Below, piece after piece: positions 26,045 to 35,735 of a stretch of 64,000 nucleotides of DNA. Position 1 is the first letter of the stretch. Each line of letters starts with the position of its first letter. The DNA is taken from positions 2,657,227 to 2,721,226 of the forward strand of contig NZ_CP011545.1 of assembly GCF_001021045.1 (NCBI RefSeq). Reading direction: 5' to 3'. The notes beneath the pieces were generated by a model. That model was given only the letters and a program-made list of their open reading frames with translations. It was not told the origin of the DNA and did no database searches. A program made the translations under genes and the position numbers. The DNA comes from Corynebacterium testudinoris. Its GTDB lineage: Bacteria; Actinomycetota; Actinomycetes; Mycobacteriales; Mycobacteriaceae.

Positions 26045-26688
26045 CCCACATCGTGCTGGTGGACAACCAAGACAGCTTCGTTTACAACCTCGTCGACGCC
26101 TTCGTCGAGGCCGGGTTCCGCTGCACCGTCTTCCGCAACACCGTCTCCGTGGAAGATGTTCTGGCCGCCGAACCGGACCTCATCTGCCTCTCACCAGGCC
26201 CCGGCCACCCGCGCGACGCCGGAATCATGATGCCGCTCATCTCTGCGGTGCTGGGAAAGGTGCCGTTGCTGGGGATTTGCTTGGGCTTCCAGGCGCTTCT
26301 CGACGCCCACGAGGGCACCGTCGAGCCCTGCGGCCCCGTCCACGGCGTGTCCGTGCCCATGCGGTTGACCGACGTCGGCGTCCAGCATCCGGTCTTCGCC
26401 GGAATGACTATCGACGCCGGCCCGGACCTACCCGGCGTCATCGGCCGGCTAGTGCCCGTCGCTCGCTATCACTCGCTGGGATGCGCATCCATTCCCCCCG
26501 GGATGGTGTCGTTGGCAACCACGAAGACGGACTTAGGCGATGTCGTCATGGCCGCCGAAACCACCGATGGCATGGCCATGGGACTGCAGTTCCACCCCGA
26601 GAGCATCCTCAGCCCGCAGGGCCCCATCATGCTTAGTCGATGTGTCGAACAATTATTGGATAATGCGAACAAGGAAGGCACCCACTAA
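26041..26688 (+). CDS. trpG: Anthranilate synthase component II (glutamine amidotransferase)
   Basis: 215 residues. Class I amidotransferase triad: Cys in LLGICLGFQALL, and His/Glu in LQFHPESIL near the C-terminus; LSPGPGHPRDAG is the oxyanion loop. It supplies ammonia to TrpE. It starts inside the trpE stop and ends directly against the trpD start codon with no gap. Confidence 0.97.
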   Translation: MTHIVLVDNQDSFVYNLVDAFVEAGFRCTVFRNTVSVEDVLAAEPDLICLSPGPGHPRDAGIMMPLISAVLGKVPLLGICLGFQALLDAHEGTVEPCGPVHGVSVPMRLTDVGVQHPVFAGMTIDAGPDLPGVIGRLVPVARYHSLGCASIPPGMVSLATTKTDLGDVVMAAETTDGMAMGLQFHPESILSPQGPIMLSRCVEQLLDNANKEGTH

Positions 26689-27717
26689 ATGACCAGCGAC
26701 AAGACCCTTCAGACGCTGATTAGCTACCTGGACAATCCCTCTCCGACGTTGGACGAGGCCGTCGCCGCCTTCACCCCTTTGACCGTGGGTGACTACGACG
26801 ATGTCCACATCGCCGCCCTCCTGGCCACCATCCGCACCCGCGGTGAAACCTTCTCCGACATCGCCGGTGCCGCCAAGGCATTCCTTAATGCCGGCCGCCC
26901 GTTCCCGGTGAGCGGGAAGGGCGTGCTGGACACCGCGGGCACCGGCGGCGACGGCGCCAACACCATTAACATCACCACCGGCGCCTCACTAGTGGCTGCC
27001 GCCGGTGGGCTCAAGGTGGTGAAGCACGGTAACCGCTCCGTCTCCTCCAAGTCCGGGTCCGCCGACGTCTTGGAGGCGTTGAACATTCCGCTCGACCTGG
27101 ATCCCGACCGGGCGGTCCGCCAATTCGAGTCCTCCGGCTTCACCTTCCTCTTCGCTCCCGCCTACAACCCGGCGGTCGCGCACGTGCAGCCGGTGCGCAA
27201 GGCCCTCAAGGTACCGACGTTGTTCAATGTCCTCGGCCCCCTCCTCTCGCCGGTGCGCCCCGAATTTCAGATCATGGGCGTGGCCAACCCCGACCAGGGC
27301 CAGATGATCCTCGAAGTGTTCCGCGAGCTTGGCCGCTCCCGAGCCCTCGTGGCCCACGGTTCCGGCACCGATGAAATCGCTGTCCACGGACCCACCACCA
27401 TCTGGGAACTAGCCGAGGATGGTTCCATGTCGAACTACACCGTCACACCCGCTGACCTCGGTGTTCGGGAGTGGCCCCTCAGTGATCTGGTTGGCGGCGA
27501 TGGCGTGGAGAACGCCGCCCACATGCGCGCGATCTTCGACGGGAGTGGCCCCCAAGCCCACCGCGACGCCCTAGCCGTTAACGCCGCCGGTATGTTCTAC
27601 CTCAACTCGCGGGTGGATTCCCTCCGCGAGGGCACAGAGTTGGCGCTGCAATTGATCGACGATGGCACCGTCAAGAATTGGCTCGCCCGCCACGAAGGGA
27701 CTGATTACAGTGTCTAA
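26689..27717 (+). CDS. trpD: Anthranilate phosphoribosyltransferase
   Basis: 342 residues. The PRPP-binding glycine motif is DTAGTGGDGANTINITTG, and KHGNRSVSSKSGSADVLEAL is the anthranilate/metal region. It joins anthranilate to PRPP. It begins at the base after the trpG stop. The trpCF gene begins with GTG at 27710, eight bases inside this gene. Confidence 0.97.
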   Translation: MTSDKTLQTLISYLDNPSPTLDEAVAAFTPLTVGDYDDVHIAALLATIRTRGETFSDIAGAAKAFLNAGRPFPVSGKGVLDTAGTGGDGANTINITTGASLVAAAGGLKVVKHGNRSVSSKSGSADVLEALNIPLDLDPDRAVRQFESSGFTFLFAPAYNPAVAHVQPVRKALKVPTLFNVLGPLLSPVRPEFQIMGVANPDQGQMILEVFRELGRSRALVAHGSGTDEIAVHGPTTIWELAEDGSMSNYTVTPADLGVREWPLSDLVGGDGVENAAHMRAIFDGSGPQAHRDALAVNAAGMFYLNSRVDSLREGTELALQLIDDGTVKNWLARHEGTDYSV

Positions 27718-29137
27718 GTTGCCCACCGTCCTAGAGGGAATTGTCACCGGGCGCCGAGGTCACCTGCCGGAGATCCGCGCGCGGCTGGCCCACGTCGACG
27801 TCGATTCCTTACCGCGATCGAATCGCTCGCTCTTCCATGCTCTCCAGGGGCGGGGGATGGGAGTAGCGGCACCGGCATTCATCATGGAATGCAAGTCATC
27901 GTCGCCCTCCCTCGGCCTCATCCGGGAGCATTACGAGCCCGGCGCGATTGCCCGCATCTATTCTCGCTATGCCTCGGCGATCTCGGTTCTGTGCGAGCCC
28001 GACCGCTTCGGTGGGGACTACGATCACCTCGCGACCGTTGCCGCCTCGACGCACCTGCCGGTGTTGTGCAAGGACTTCATCATCGACGAGGTCCAGGTGC
28101 ACGCCGCCCGCTACTTCGGTGCGGATGCGATCTTGCTCATGCTCTCGATTCTTTCCGACGAGGAATACCGGGCGTTTGCTGCGGTGGCTCAGCGCTATGA
28201 CCTGGATATTCTCACCGAGGTGATCGATGAGTCCGAGGTGTCCCGCGCGGTAGCGCTGGGAGCGAAGATCATCGGCATCAACCATCGGAACTTGCATGAC
28301 CTCAGCATTGATCTCGATCGTTCGGCCCGGCTGGCGGCCTTGCTGCCGTCGGATGCCGTCGTGGTGTCTGAGTCGGGCATCCGTGACAATGAGACGGTCC
28401 GTGCCCTGTCGGCGCATTCCCATGCCTTCCTCGTCGGCTCGCAGCTGACCAGCCAGCCAGACATCGACCTGGCCGCCCGCCGCCTAGTGTTCGGGGATAA
28501 CAAGGTCTGTGGCCTCACCTCGACTTCGGCAGCGCAGGCCGCCCGGGCCGTCGGCGCCGTCTATGGCGGGTTGATCTTCGAGGACTCTTCACCGCGCAAT
28601 GTTTCACGTGAAACAGCCCGCAATATCATCGCCCACGAGCCGGGCCTCATCTACGTTGCCGTCTCCCGCCGAACCAGTGGCTACGCCGAACTCATCCAAG
28701 ACGGCATCGGCGTTGTCCAAGTTCACGCCCCCTACCAAGGGTCAACAGAAGCCGAGATTGCGCTTGTCGACGCCGTCACCGCCGAGGTCCCCGATACCGT
28801 CCAGGTATGGCGCGCCGTCAGCATGACGGGCAACCACGACGGCGCCGCTCTCGCCGCCGCGCTCATTGACGGCGATGCCGTGGACGGCATCGTGTTAGAC
28901 GCCGGAGACGGTGGGACCGGGACGAGCTTCGCATGGACGAAGATCCCAGACGTGGTCAAACAGCACAGCTTCCTCGCCGGCGGCCTCAACCTCGACAACC
29001 TCACGGAGGCCCTGGCCGTCGGTTGCTACGGCCTCGACCTCAACTCCGGCGTCGAGTACCCCGACCAGCCGGGACGCAAGGACTCCGGCGCCCTCCGACG
29101 CGCCTTTGACATCATCCGCAGCTACGCACCAGCCTAG
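27710..29137 (+). CDS. trpCF: Bifunctional indole-3-glycerol-phosphate synthase / PRA isomerase
   Basis: 475 residues from GTG 27710. The TrpC half (1-260) has [35 protein letters not shown] and [13 protein letters not shown]. The TrpF half (from about 262) has [19 protein letters not shown], the catalytic Cys at its start, and [13 protein letters not shown] near the end. The fusion is usual in corynebacteria. A perfect parS site (28600-28615) lies in the TrpF coding part and reads NVSRET there. Confidence 0.96.
   Translation: MSKLPTVLEGIVTGRRGHLPEIRARLAHVDVDSLPRSNRSLFHALQGRGMGVAAPAFIMECKSSSPSLGLIREHYEPGAIARIYSRYASAISVLCEPDRFGGDYDHLATVAASTHLPVLCKDFIIDEVQVHAARYFGADAILLMLSILSDEEYRAFAAVAQRYDLDILTEVIDESEVSRAVALGAKIIGINHRNLHDLSIDLDRSARLAALLPSDAVVVSESGIRDNETVRALSAHSHAFLVGSQLTSQPDIDLAARRLVFGDNKVCGLTSTSAAQAARAVGAVYGGLIFEDSSPRNVSRETARNIIAHEPGLIYVAVSRRTSGYAELIQDGIGVVQVHAPYQGSTEAEIALVDAVTAEVPDTVQVWRAVSMTGNHDGAALAAALIDGDAVDGIVLDAGDGGTGTSFAWTKIPDVVKQHSFLAGGLNLDNLTEALAVGCYGLDLNSGVEYPDQPGRKDSGALRRAFDIIRSYAPA
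28600..28615. other. parS site 1 (inside trpCF)
   Basis: TGTTTCACGTGAAACA, the perfect ParB-binding palindrome, in the TrpF coding part. Serves as a ParB loading site for origin segregation. Confidence 0.93.
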
Positions 29138-29145
29138 GAATCACC

Positions 29146-30393
29146 ATGACCGATCATCTTTCCCACGACACCTTGCTTCCGGCCTACTTCGGCGAATTCG
29201 GCGGACAATTCGTCCCCGAATCCCTCATTCCCGCCCTTGACCAGCTGGAACAGGCCTTCGTTGACGCGCAGAACGATCCCGCCTTCCGAGCCGAGCTCGC
29301 GGGCTACCTGCGTGACTACCTCGGACGGCCGACCCCCCTCACCGAATGCTCCAACCTGCCACTAGCCGGAAAAGGCAAGGGGTACGCGCGGATCTTCCTC
29401 AAACGCGAGGACCTCGTGCACGGCGGCGCCCACAAGACCAACCAGGTGATCGGCCAGGCCCTCCTAGCCAAGCGGATGGGCAAGACCCGCATCATCGCCG
29501 AGACCGGCGCGGGACAACACGGCACAGCCACCGCCCTCGCCTGCTCCCTGCTCGGACTCGACTGCGTGATCTACATGGGTGCCAAGGACGTCGAACGACA
29601 ACAACCCAACGTCTTCCGCATGAAGCTCATGGGCGCGCAGGTCATCCCCGTCGACGCCGGTTCCGGCACGCTCAAGGACGCCGTCAACGAAGCCCTCCGC
29701 GACTGGACCGCCACCTTCCATGAGTCCCACTACCTCTTGGGCACCGCGGCCGGCCCACATCCCTTCCCAACGATCGTGCGCGATTTCCACCGCGTCATCT
29801 CCGAGGAGGCGAAAGCCCAGATGAAGGAGCGCGTCGGTGGCTTGCCCGACGTCGTCGTCGCCTGCGTCGGCGGCGGCTCCAACGCCATCGGTATGTTCGC
29901 GGACTTCATCGACGACGACAGCGTCGAACTCGTCGGGGCAGAACCCGGCGGCCTGGGCCTGGATTCCGGCAAGCACGGCGCCACCATCGCCAATGGGCAA
30001 ATCGGCATCCTGCACGGTGCGCGCAGCTACCTCATGCGCAATTCCGACGGCCAGGTGGAGGAGTCTTACTCCATTTCCGCCGGCCTGGACTACCCCGGAG
30101 TTGGCCCACAGCATGCCCACCTGCATGACACTGGCCGGGCGACTTACGTCGGGATCACCGACGCCGAAGCTCTCGAAGCCTTCCAACTGCTTTCCCTCCA
30201 CGAGGGCATCATTCCCGCCCTCGAGTCCTCCCACGCCTTGGCCTATGCCCTCAAGCGCGCCGCTCTGGCCGAGGAGAAGGGTGAAAACCTCACCATCCTC
30301 GTGTCCCTATCAGGCCGTGGCGATAAGGACGTCGACCATGTGCGCCGCACCCTCGAAGAGAATCCCGAGCTCGTGCTCCAGAAGGAGAAGTAA
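29146..30393 (+). CDS. trpB: Tryptophan synthase beta chain
   Basis: 415 residues. The PLP lysine lies in [15 protein letters not shown], with the glycine-rich phosphate loop [13 protein letters not shown] and the [14 protein letters not shown] segment. It condenses indole with serine, receiving indole through the tunnel from TrpA. It starts eight bases after trpCF and is followed by trpA after two bases. Confidence 0.97.
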   Translation: MTDHLSHDTLLPAYFGEFGGQFVPESLIPALDQLEQAFVDAQNDPAFRAELAGYLRDYLGRPTPLTECSNLPLAGKGKGYARIFLKREDLVHGGAHKTNQVIGQALLAKRMGKTRIIAETGAGQHGTATALACSLLGLDCVIYMGAKDVERQQPNVFRMKLMGAQVIPVDAGSGTLKDAVNEALRDWTATFHESHYLLGTAAGPHPFPTIVRDFHRVISEEAKAQMKERVGGLPDVVVACVGGGSNAIGMFADFIDDDSVELVGAEPGGLGLDSGKHGATIANGQIGILHGARSYLMRNSDGQVEESYSISAGLDYPGVGPQHAHLHDTGRATYVGITDAEALEAFQLLSLHEGIIPALESSHALAYALKRAALAEEKGENLTILVSLSGRGDKDVDHVRRTLEENPELVLQKEK

Positions 30394-30395
30394 CC

Positions 30396-31238
30396 ATGTC
30401 TAGCCGCTACGATCAGCTCTTCTCCGCCCTCGACGCCCGTGGGGAGGGCGCCTTCGTCCCCTTCATCATGCTCGGTGACCCGACCCCGGCTGACGCGCTG
30501 GAGATCATCCGCACCGTCGTCGAGGCGGGTGCCGATGCCCTCGAACTCGGCGTCCCCTTCTCCGATCCGGTTGCCGACGGCCCCACGATCCAGCGATCCC
30601 ACATCCGCGCCCTCGACGGGGGAGTGACCGTCAACGATGCCCTCGCGCAAATCCGCACGATCCGCGCCGAGTTCCCCGACCTCCCGCTTGGCATGCTCGT
30701 CTACGGAAACGTGCCCTTTACCCGCGGAATCGACACCTTCTACCGCGAGTTCGCCGAGGCAGGAGCAGATTCCATCTTGCTTCCCGACGTCCCCGTCCGC
30801 GAAGGTGAGCCCTTCGCCGCCGCCGCCATGGAGGCTGGGATTGATCCCATCTTCATCGCCCCAGCCCAGGCGGCAGAGAAGACGCTGGAAGGCGTGGCTA
30901 CCCACTCACGCGGCTACATCTACGCCGTCTCTCGCGACGGCGTCACCGGCACCGAGCGTGAGTCTTCCGTGACTGGCCTGGAAGAGGTGGTGGGGAACGT
31001 CAAGAAACACGGCGGGGCTCCCATCCTCCTAGGATTTGGCATCTCCAGCCCTTCCCACGTGCGCGACGCCATCGCCGCCGGGGCAGCGGGGGCGATCTCC
31101 GGCTCCGCAATCACAAAGATCATTGACCGCTACGTCGCCGGCGAGCACCCCTCGCCAGGGAGGGTGACCGATATGCCAGTCCTGAAAGAGGAGCTGAGGT
31201 CATTTGTGGCGGCAATGAAGGCCGCCACCGTGCGTTAG
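30396..31238 (+). CDS. trpA: Tryptophan synthase alpha chain
   Basis: 280 residues, TIM barrel. FVPFIMLGDPTP, the catalytic Glu in ALELGVPFSDPVADGP and the loop-6 region FIAPAQAAEKTLEG are clear; LLGFGISSPSHVRDAI binds the phosphate. It splits indole-3-glycerol phosphate. Last gene of the operon, convergent with the GyrI-like gene that starts at the next base. Confidence 0.97.
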   Translation: MSSRYDQLFSALDARGEGAFVPFIMLGDPTPADALEIIRTVVEAGADALELGVPFSDPVADGPTIQRSHIRALDGGVTVNDALAQIRTIRAEFPDLPLGMLVYGNVPFTRGIDTFYREFAEAGADSILLPDVPVREGEPFAAAAMEAGIDPIFIAPAQAAEKTLEGVATHSRGYIYAVSRDGVTGTERESSVTGLEEVVGNVKKHGGAPILLGFGISSPSHVRDAIAAGAAGAISGSAITKIIDRYVAGEHPSPGRVTDMPVLKEELRSFVAAMKAATVR

Positions 31239-31736
31239 CTACTCCACGCGGGTGTTCAAGCCCGTGCGCATTGTGTTGGGATCTGCCTCCGGGGTGGGCT
31301 CAGTGAGGTAGACCTCCCAGCACGGCATATCGGGGCGGTAGCCTTCCTCCGTGAGGGCGTCGGTGAAGGATTCCCACGCCCCCTTGAGTCCGTCGTAGGC
31401 GCCCACGTACAGCATCGTGGCAACCTTGCCTCCGGGAAGTTCAGAAGGCTCGATGAAGATGGGCTTTCCATCCGCGCCAGGAATCTCGATAGCTTGGGGG
31501 AGGGCAACTTCCACTGGTACTCCGACCTCGATGTCGCAGTGTTGCCAGTCATCGGAGAAGCGGGAATACATCGCGAACGGTGCGCCCATCGGCGAGATAC
31601 CGGCAGTCTCGATGAGCGGGCCCAAGGCGGCGAACGTGGCGTCAAAGATGGGCTCGAGAGCATTCATGGGGGCATTCTCTACCCGGACGATTGCGGTGGA
31701 GACGGCGCGGGCTTCGTCAACGCTGAAGTCAGTCAT
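31239..31736 (-). CDS. GyrI-like / effector-binding domain protein
   Basis: 165 residues from ATG 31736; the frame extends upstream but into the promoter region of the next gene. FAMYSRFSDDWQHCDIEVGVPV and GKVATMLYVGAYDGLKGAWESF, ending in a CWEVYLTEPTPEADPN loop, are the SHS2-fold ligand-binding domain of GyrI and AraC/BmrR effector modules. There is no DNA-binding domain, so it may bind drugs or toxic small molecules directly. Confidence 0.82.
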   Translation of the reverse strand: MTDFSVDEARAVSTAIVRVENAPMNALEPIFDATFAALGPLIETAGISPMGAPFAMYSRFSDDWQHCDIEVGVPVEVALPQAIEIPGADGKPIFIEPSELPGGKVATMLYVGAYDGLKGAWESFTDALTEEGYRPDMPCWEVYLTEPTPEADPNTMRTGLNTRVE

Positions 31737-31826
31737 GGTGGTAGGGCCTTTCGTGGAGGGCAGGGTGGTTACCGCCGAGGGTACCTGGGTTGGAAGTTCG
31801 TGGACGAGGCTTTTGACTTTCTCTAG

Positions 31827-31838
31827 CAACCATGGTTG
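31827..31838. promoter_or_regulatory. Palindrome CAACCATGGTTG
   Basis: Perfect 12-bp palindrome in the region between the GyrI-like and HTH genes; it contains CAACC/GGTTG half-sites like those of the larger inverted repeat next to it. Confidence 0.5.
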
Positions 31839-31846
31839 ACAGCCTG

Positions 31847-31872
31847 TGGTTAGCAAACTAGGTTGCTAACCA
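31847..31872. promoter_or_regulatory. Likely auto-operator of the HTH gene
   Basis: TGGTTAGCAA and TTGCTAACCA form 10-bp arms around ACTAGG; the right arm ends on the first base of the HTH gene's ATG. Binding here would block initiation of this operon. Confidence 0.72.
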
Positions 31873-32120
31873 TGAGCAGCACGGACCTCACCGCATCAGC
31901 CAGCGACACCACCAACCCCCGGGAGGGCCTCCAGGCGATCGCCTCCCTGCGACTACTTGTCGATTCCCTCGAACTCCAGCAAGTAGAAGCTGCCTTGCGG
32001 GCGGGAATGAGCTGGTCGGACATTGCTTCATCCCTTGGTGTCTCACGTCAAGCCGTTCACAAGAAATACAGCAAGCGAATCGACCCACGCATCGAAGTCC
32101 CTAGGAGGCGACGAGGATGA
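31872..32120 (+). CDS. Small helix-turn-helix regulator
   Basis: 82 residues from ATG 31872. LRAGMSWSDIASSLGVSRQAVHKKYSKR is a clear helix-turn-helix, preceded by a short helix and followed by a basic tail PRRRRG. A 26-bp inverted repeat ends at the start codon, suggesting autoregulation. The stop overlaps the next ATG (ATGA), so it forms an operon with the broken Clp_N gene. Confidence 0.8.
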   Translation: MSSTDLTASASDTTNPREGLQAIASLRLLVDSLELQQVEAALRAGMSWSDIASSLGVSRQAVHKKYSKRIDPRIEVPRRRRG

Positions 32121-33055
32121 AGAGCTTATACCTGGCAACGAAGAGCTACCGCGAGCTAGTGATCCTGGCAGAGGATGAAAAACGCCGGGCGGGGCACCCG
32201 GAGATCGATGTCGAGCATCTCTTTCTCGCATTGCTCGGAGTTGGGGAGCGGTGACAAATACCCTCAACTCACGCGGGATAGCCTTGGCCAGCGCGCGCGA
32301 GGCATTCGCCTCCGCTCACCGACAGAGGATCGCATCGTTGGGGCTCACACCGCCAACAAACTCTGCTCCGGCCGGGATCCCGCCCGCTGCGCCGGGACGT
32401 CCATGGCACTTTCGGGAGGGCGTCCGGGACATGCTCTTGGCTGCTCACAACTCTCCTCAGCCGGACGTGGCACTCTTCCGTACTTTAGTGGCCGAGCACA
32501 CCGGACTCGTCATCTCGATGCTCAACTCATTTGGCGTGGACCCTGAGTCGCTGATCTTCGCCGCCTCCGATACCGACACGACCAATACTCGGTCACAGGA
32601 GTATCGGCGCTTCGTTCCCGCGACTCCAGATGAGGTGTGGTCGCTGCTCTCGGACCCTGATCGCTGGCTGGAGTGGAATAGCGTCGAGTTCAAACGGTGC
32701 GAGAGGGCTGACTTTGGTGTCATTCGAGCATACCCCCCGCTCCGACTCACGGCACCGGACCACCATCTCCGAGTTGATTGTTAGGCGTTACACCCCGACA
32801 ACTGCCATTGAGTGGGAACGCACCTTCCCAGAGGTGGAGGGGGCGGCTATTCAGCTCTTCATGGTGACGCTTGAGCCGAGCGGACCGGGTGGCACGGAAC
32901 TAACTCTGTCGACTTCATTCCTGGCTGGTTCTCGTCGGCAGCTCGGAATTGCCTCATCGTTGGCCGCACCTCTCCGTAGACTGCTGCGGCCGTTGACCGT
33001 GCGCAGCTTTCTCCGGTCCAAAGCGGATAACATTTCCCAAGCTCTCCGCTCTTGA
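32117..33055 (+). pseudogene. Clp N-domain / SRPBCC protein broken by two frame changes
   Basis: Three consecutive pieces read as one protein in frames 2, 1 and 2. 32117-32254 gives 45 residues of a Clp_N repeat (EIDVEHLFLALL). 32251-32784 starts with GTG overlapping that stop and continues the domain (LNSRGIALASAREAF), then begins an SRPBCC domain (FVPATPDEVWSLLSDPDRWL). The end of the SRPBCC domain (TTISELIVRRYTPTTAIEW and AAPLRRLLRPLTVRSFL) follows in another frame to 33055. The second shift lies at or near a C6 run (32733-32738), where one base too many would explain it. The first junction could be a genuine GTGA overlap, though it cuts the Clp_N domain. Real decay or sequencing error are both possible. 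Confidence 0.72.
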
Positions 33056-33218
33056 TTCCTTTCCCCTTTCACTGTCGCCAGCGTAAAATCGGCCTTACCC
33101 AGCAGCAACGAGCAGAAGCTCTGGCCCATAGTGACCGCAAAGCGTGGAAGGTGCAAGCATCTGGCGGTAGGGGAGGCTGACTCAAGCTCCCAGCATCAAG
33201 CGCCCAGGCTCTTGAAAT

Positions 33219-33234
33219 TGTTTCACGTGAAACA
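33219..33234. other. parS site 2
   Basis: TGTTTCACGTGAAACA, perfect, 17 bases before the ABC ATPase start codon, inside its leader region. Confidence 0.93.
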
Positions 33235-33251
33235 TGAGGAGCTGAACCAGT

Positions 33252-34133
33252 ATGAGTCCGGTTATCAACGTCGAGCATCTCAGCAAGCGCTTTGGCGCCT
33301 TCCAGGCCCTCGATGGCTTCAACTTGGCCGTGGAGCAGGGGAGTATCCATGGCTTCCTCGGACCCAACGGCTCAGGCAAATCGACGACTATACGCATCTT
33401 GCTCGGCGTCCTCCACCCCAGTTCCGGGGTAGCGACCGTGCTGGGTAGCGACCCGAGGCAGAATCCGGCGGTACTGAAGAAGGTCGGATACGTCCCCGGG
33501 GACGTCGCTCTCTGGCCCGGGCTCACCGGCCGGGAGGTCTTCCGAGCCATGGAATCACTACGCGGTTCCGCAGTCGATACCCGGCGCGAAGAGGAACTCA
33601 TTGAGGCCTTCAAACTCGATCCGGACAAGAAGACTCGTGACTACTCCACGGGTAACCGTCGCAAAGTCGGGCTCATCGCCGCGTTGTCGTTCGGTGCGGA
33701 GGTGCTCATCTTGGATGAACCGACCGCAGGGCTCGATCCGCTCATGGAACAAGTCTTCATCAAAGAAGTACGCAAGGAGCGCGACAATGGTGCGACCGTA
33801 CTGCTGTCCAGCCACATCATGAGCGAAGTAGAGAAGCTTTGCGATGCCGTCACTGTCATCAAAGATGGCCGCACCGTCGAAGCCGGAACCATCGAGCAAC
33901 TTCGGCATCTTTCCGCACATGAGATCACCGCCATAGTCTCCCACCCCACGCCATCCCTGCGGACCCTACCGAACGCCGAATTCGAAGGAGAGCGCTTCCA
34001 CGTCACCGCCGCCAAAGACGACGTCTCGAGAATTCTGCGCCTCATTTTGGATAGTGGGGGAGAGGACATCACTGCCACTCCGGCGAGCTTAGAGTCCCTG
34101 TTTCTCAGCCACTACGGGGAGGCCGTGCCGTGA
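33252..34133 (+). CDS. ABC transporter ATP-binding protein
   Basis: 293 residues. Walker A GPNGSGKST, Walker B LILDEPTAGLDP and a signature loop in the degenerate form YSTGNRRKVGLIAAL. The architecture matches DrrA-type exporters. It pairs with the membrane gene that overlaps its stop. Likely exports a drug or lipid-like compound. A parS site lies in its leader, so ParB spreading could influence its expression. Confidence 0.92.
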   Translation: MSPVINVEHLSKRFGAFQALDGFNLAVEQGSIHGFLGPNGSGKSTTIRILLGVLHPSSGVATVLGSDPRQNPAVLKKVGYVPGDVALWPGLTGREVFRAMESLRGSAVDTRREEELIEAFKLDPDKKTRDYSTGNRRKVGLIAALSFGAEVLILDEPTAGLDPLMEQVFIKEVRKERDNGATVLLSSHIMSEVEKLCDAVTVIKDGRTVEAGTIEQLRHLSAHEITAIVSHPTPSLRTLPNAEFEGERFHVTAAKDDVSRILRLILDSGGEDITATPASLESLFLSHYGEAVP

Positions 34134-35704
34134 TCGCTCTCAATCTGCGGGTACGTCGAGTATTCATTCTGGTCTGGAGCGTGTGCCTATGGCTCTTCCT
34201 CGCCAGCTTCCCTCCCGCATACGAGTCGTACTACCCGACGATGGAGTCCCGGGAGGCCTTCACCGCCGGGATGCAATCAAACCTCGGCATGGTGGCCATC
34301 TACGGTTCCCTTCATTCTCCCGTTTCCTTAGGCCAGATCGTGATGTGGGAGGCGGGCTCTCAGATCCTGCTCCTGGGTTCCATCATGTCCGTGATTCTCC
34401 TTGTGGGGTTGGCCAGGCGCTCAGAGCACCTCGGATTCACCGAGCTCGCCCTGTCCGCCGGAATCGCACGCCGCGCCCCTGTGGTGGCAGCCATGGCGAC
34501 CACTGCGCTGGTGTCAGCCTTCGTGGGCGCCGGGTCGACTCTCGTCCTGACGGGTAGCTCGCTGTATATCGACGAGCTTCCCATCGATGGCGCCATCGCC
34601 TTCGGCCTCAATCTCACCCTGACCATGATCGGTTCTTCGCTGCTGGCCCTGTTAGCCCTGCTGATGGTCAACAACCCCGCGAGTCTCACCAGGGTCGGCG
34701 TTCTCACCGTGGCAGTGTCGTTCATCATTCGCTCGGTCGCGGACAGCAAAGAGATCAGCTGGCTCAACTGGATCAGTCCCCTCGGCTGGAAACAGATCGT
34801 GGCAGCCTACAGCGACAACAACTTTCTCAATGCGGGACTGCTCGCAGTAGTGTGTCTGATGCTCGCGGGCACGTTGTATGTGGCCGAAGCCAAGCGAGAA
34901 TACGAGCGGGGGCTAGTTCAGCTGCCCGAGCGCACGACCAAGCGCACCCGCGTGGTCCGCAACCTCGTCCATCTTCAATGGGTATTGCATCGCGGGACGG
35001 TACTCACGTGGGCGGCCGTCATCGCCGGCATTACCGGGATGTTCCTGGCCCTCACCGGATCGCTATCGGAATGGATGTCGGGCGACCCAGCGGTGGGAAA
35101 GGTCTTCGAAGACCTGTTTAATGAGGGGGATTTGAAGACGGAGTTCATCCGCTACACCGCGAAATTGTGCGGAATTTTGGTGGCCGTTGCTGGGGTGCAG
35201 AGCATCATCAGCCAACACGGCGCGGAGAGGGACGGCACCGCGGAGCTGATGAGGTCCACCGGTGTCCGTCGCTGGGCTCCGCTCGGCTCCCTCTCAGTGA
35301 TAGGCGTTGCGAGCGTCGTCATGGGCACCCTCGCGCTCTATGCCGGTGGCGCGGCGGGACTGGCCTCCGAGCAAAACAGCACGGCGGCGGACTTCGAGGC
35401 ACTTCTTCCCAGTGCTCTTTCCCAACTTGCACCAGCACTCCTCCTCACGGCTCTCGCGGTGTTCATCGTCGGGTTGACTCCGCACCTGTCCTACTTCTCG
35501 TGGGCGCCGGTAGCCATCGCGTCCATCCTCACCCTCTTCGGACCGCTGTTTAAACTCCCCACGTGGCTCATCGAGCTGTCTCCCTTTGAACATGAGGTGA
35601 CCGCTCTTCAGAACAGCTGGAGTGTTCATGTCGGGTTTGTCGCGGTGTCGCTCACTCTCATCGCCGTTGGATTGTGGGGAGCCAACCGCCGGGAGCTCCT
35701 CTAG
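34130..35704 (+). CDS. ABC exporter permease (tetronasin/ABC-2-like)
   Basis: 524 residues with about twelve membrane helices in two repeated halves, each resembling an ABC-2 type unit (first half to about 250; second from HLQWVLHRGTVLTWAAVIAG). GTG start in a GTGA overlap with the ATPase gene. Same layout as the two-component tetronasin/daunorubicin-type exporters. The substrate is not deducible. Confidence 0.86.
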   Translation: MIALNLRVRRVFILVWSVCLWLFLASFPPAYESYYPTMESREAFTAGMQSNLGMVAIYGSLHSPVSLGQIVMWEAGSQILLLGSIMSVILLVGLARRSEHLGFTELALSAGIARRAPVVAAMATTALVSAFVGAGSTLVLTGSSLYIDELPIDGAIAFGLNLTLTMIGSSLLALLALLMVNNPASLTRVGVLTVAVSFIIRSVADSKEISWLNWISPLGWKQIVAAYSDNNFLNAGLLAVVCLMLAGTLYVAEAKREYERGLVQLPERTTKRTRVVRNLVHLQWVLHRGTVLTWAAVIAGITGMFLALTGSLSEWMSGDPAVGKVFEDLFNEGDLKTEFIRYTAKLCGILVAVAGVQSIISQHGAERDGTAELMRSTGVRRWAPLGSLSVIGVASVVMGTLALYAGGAAGLASEQNSTAADFEALLPSALSQLAPALLLTALAVFIVGLTPHLSYFSWAPVAIASILTLFGPLFKLPTWLIELSPFEHEVTALQNSWSVHVGFVAVSLTLIAVGLWGANRRELL

Positions 35705-35711
35705 CGCGCAG

Positions 35712-35727
35712 TGTTTCACGTGAAACA
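35712..35727. other. parS site 3
   Basis: TGTTTCACGTGAAACA, perfect, between the permease stop and the next ATG (eight bases before it). Confidence 0.93.
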
Positions 35728-35735
35728 ATGGAACG

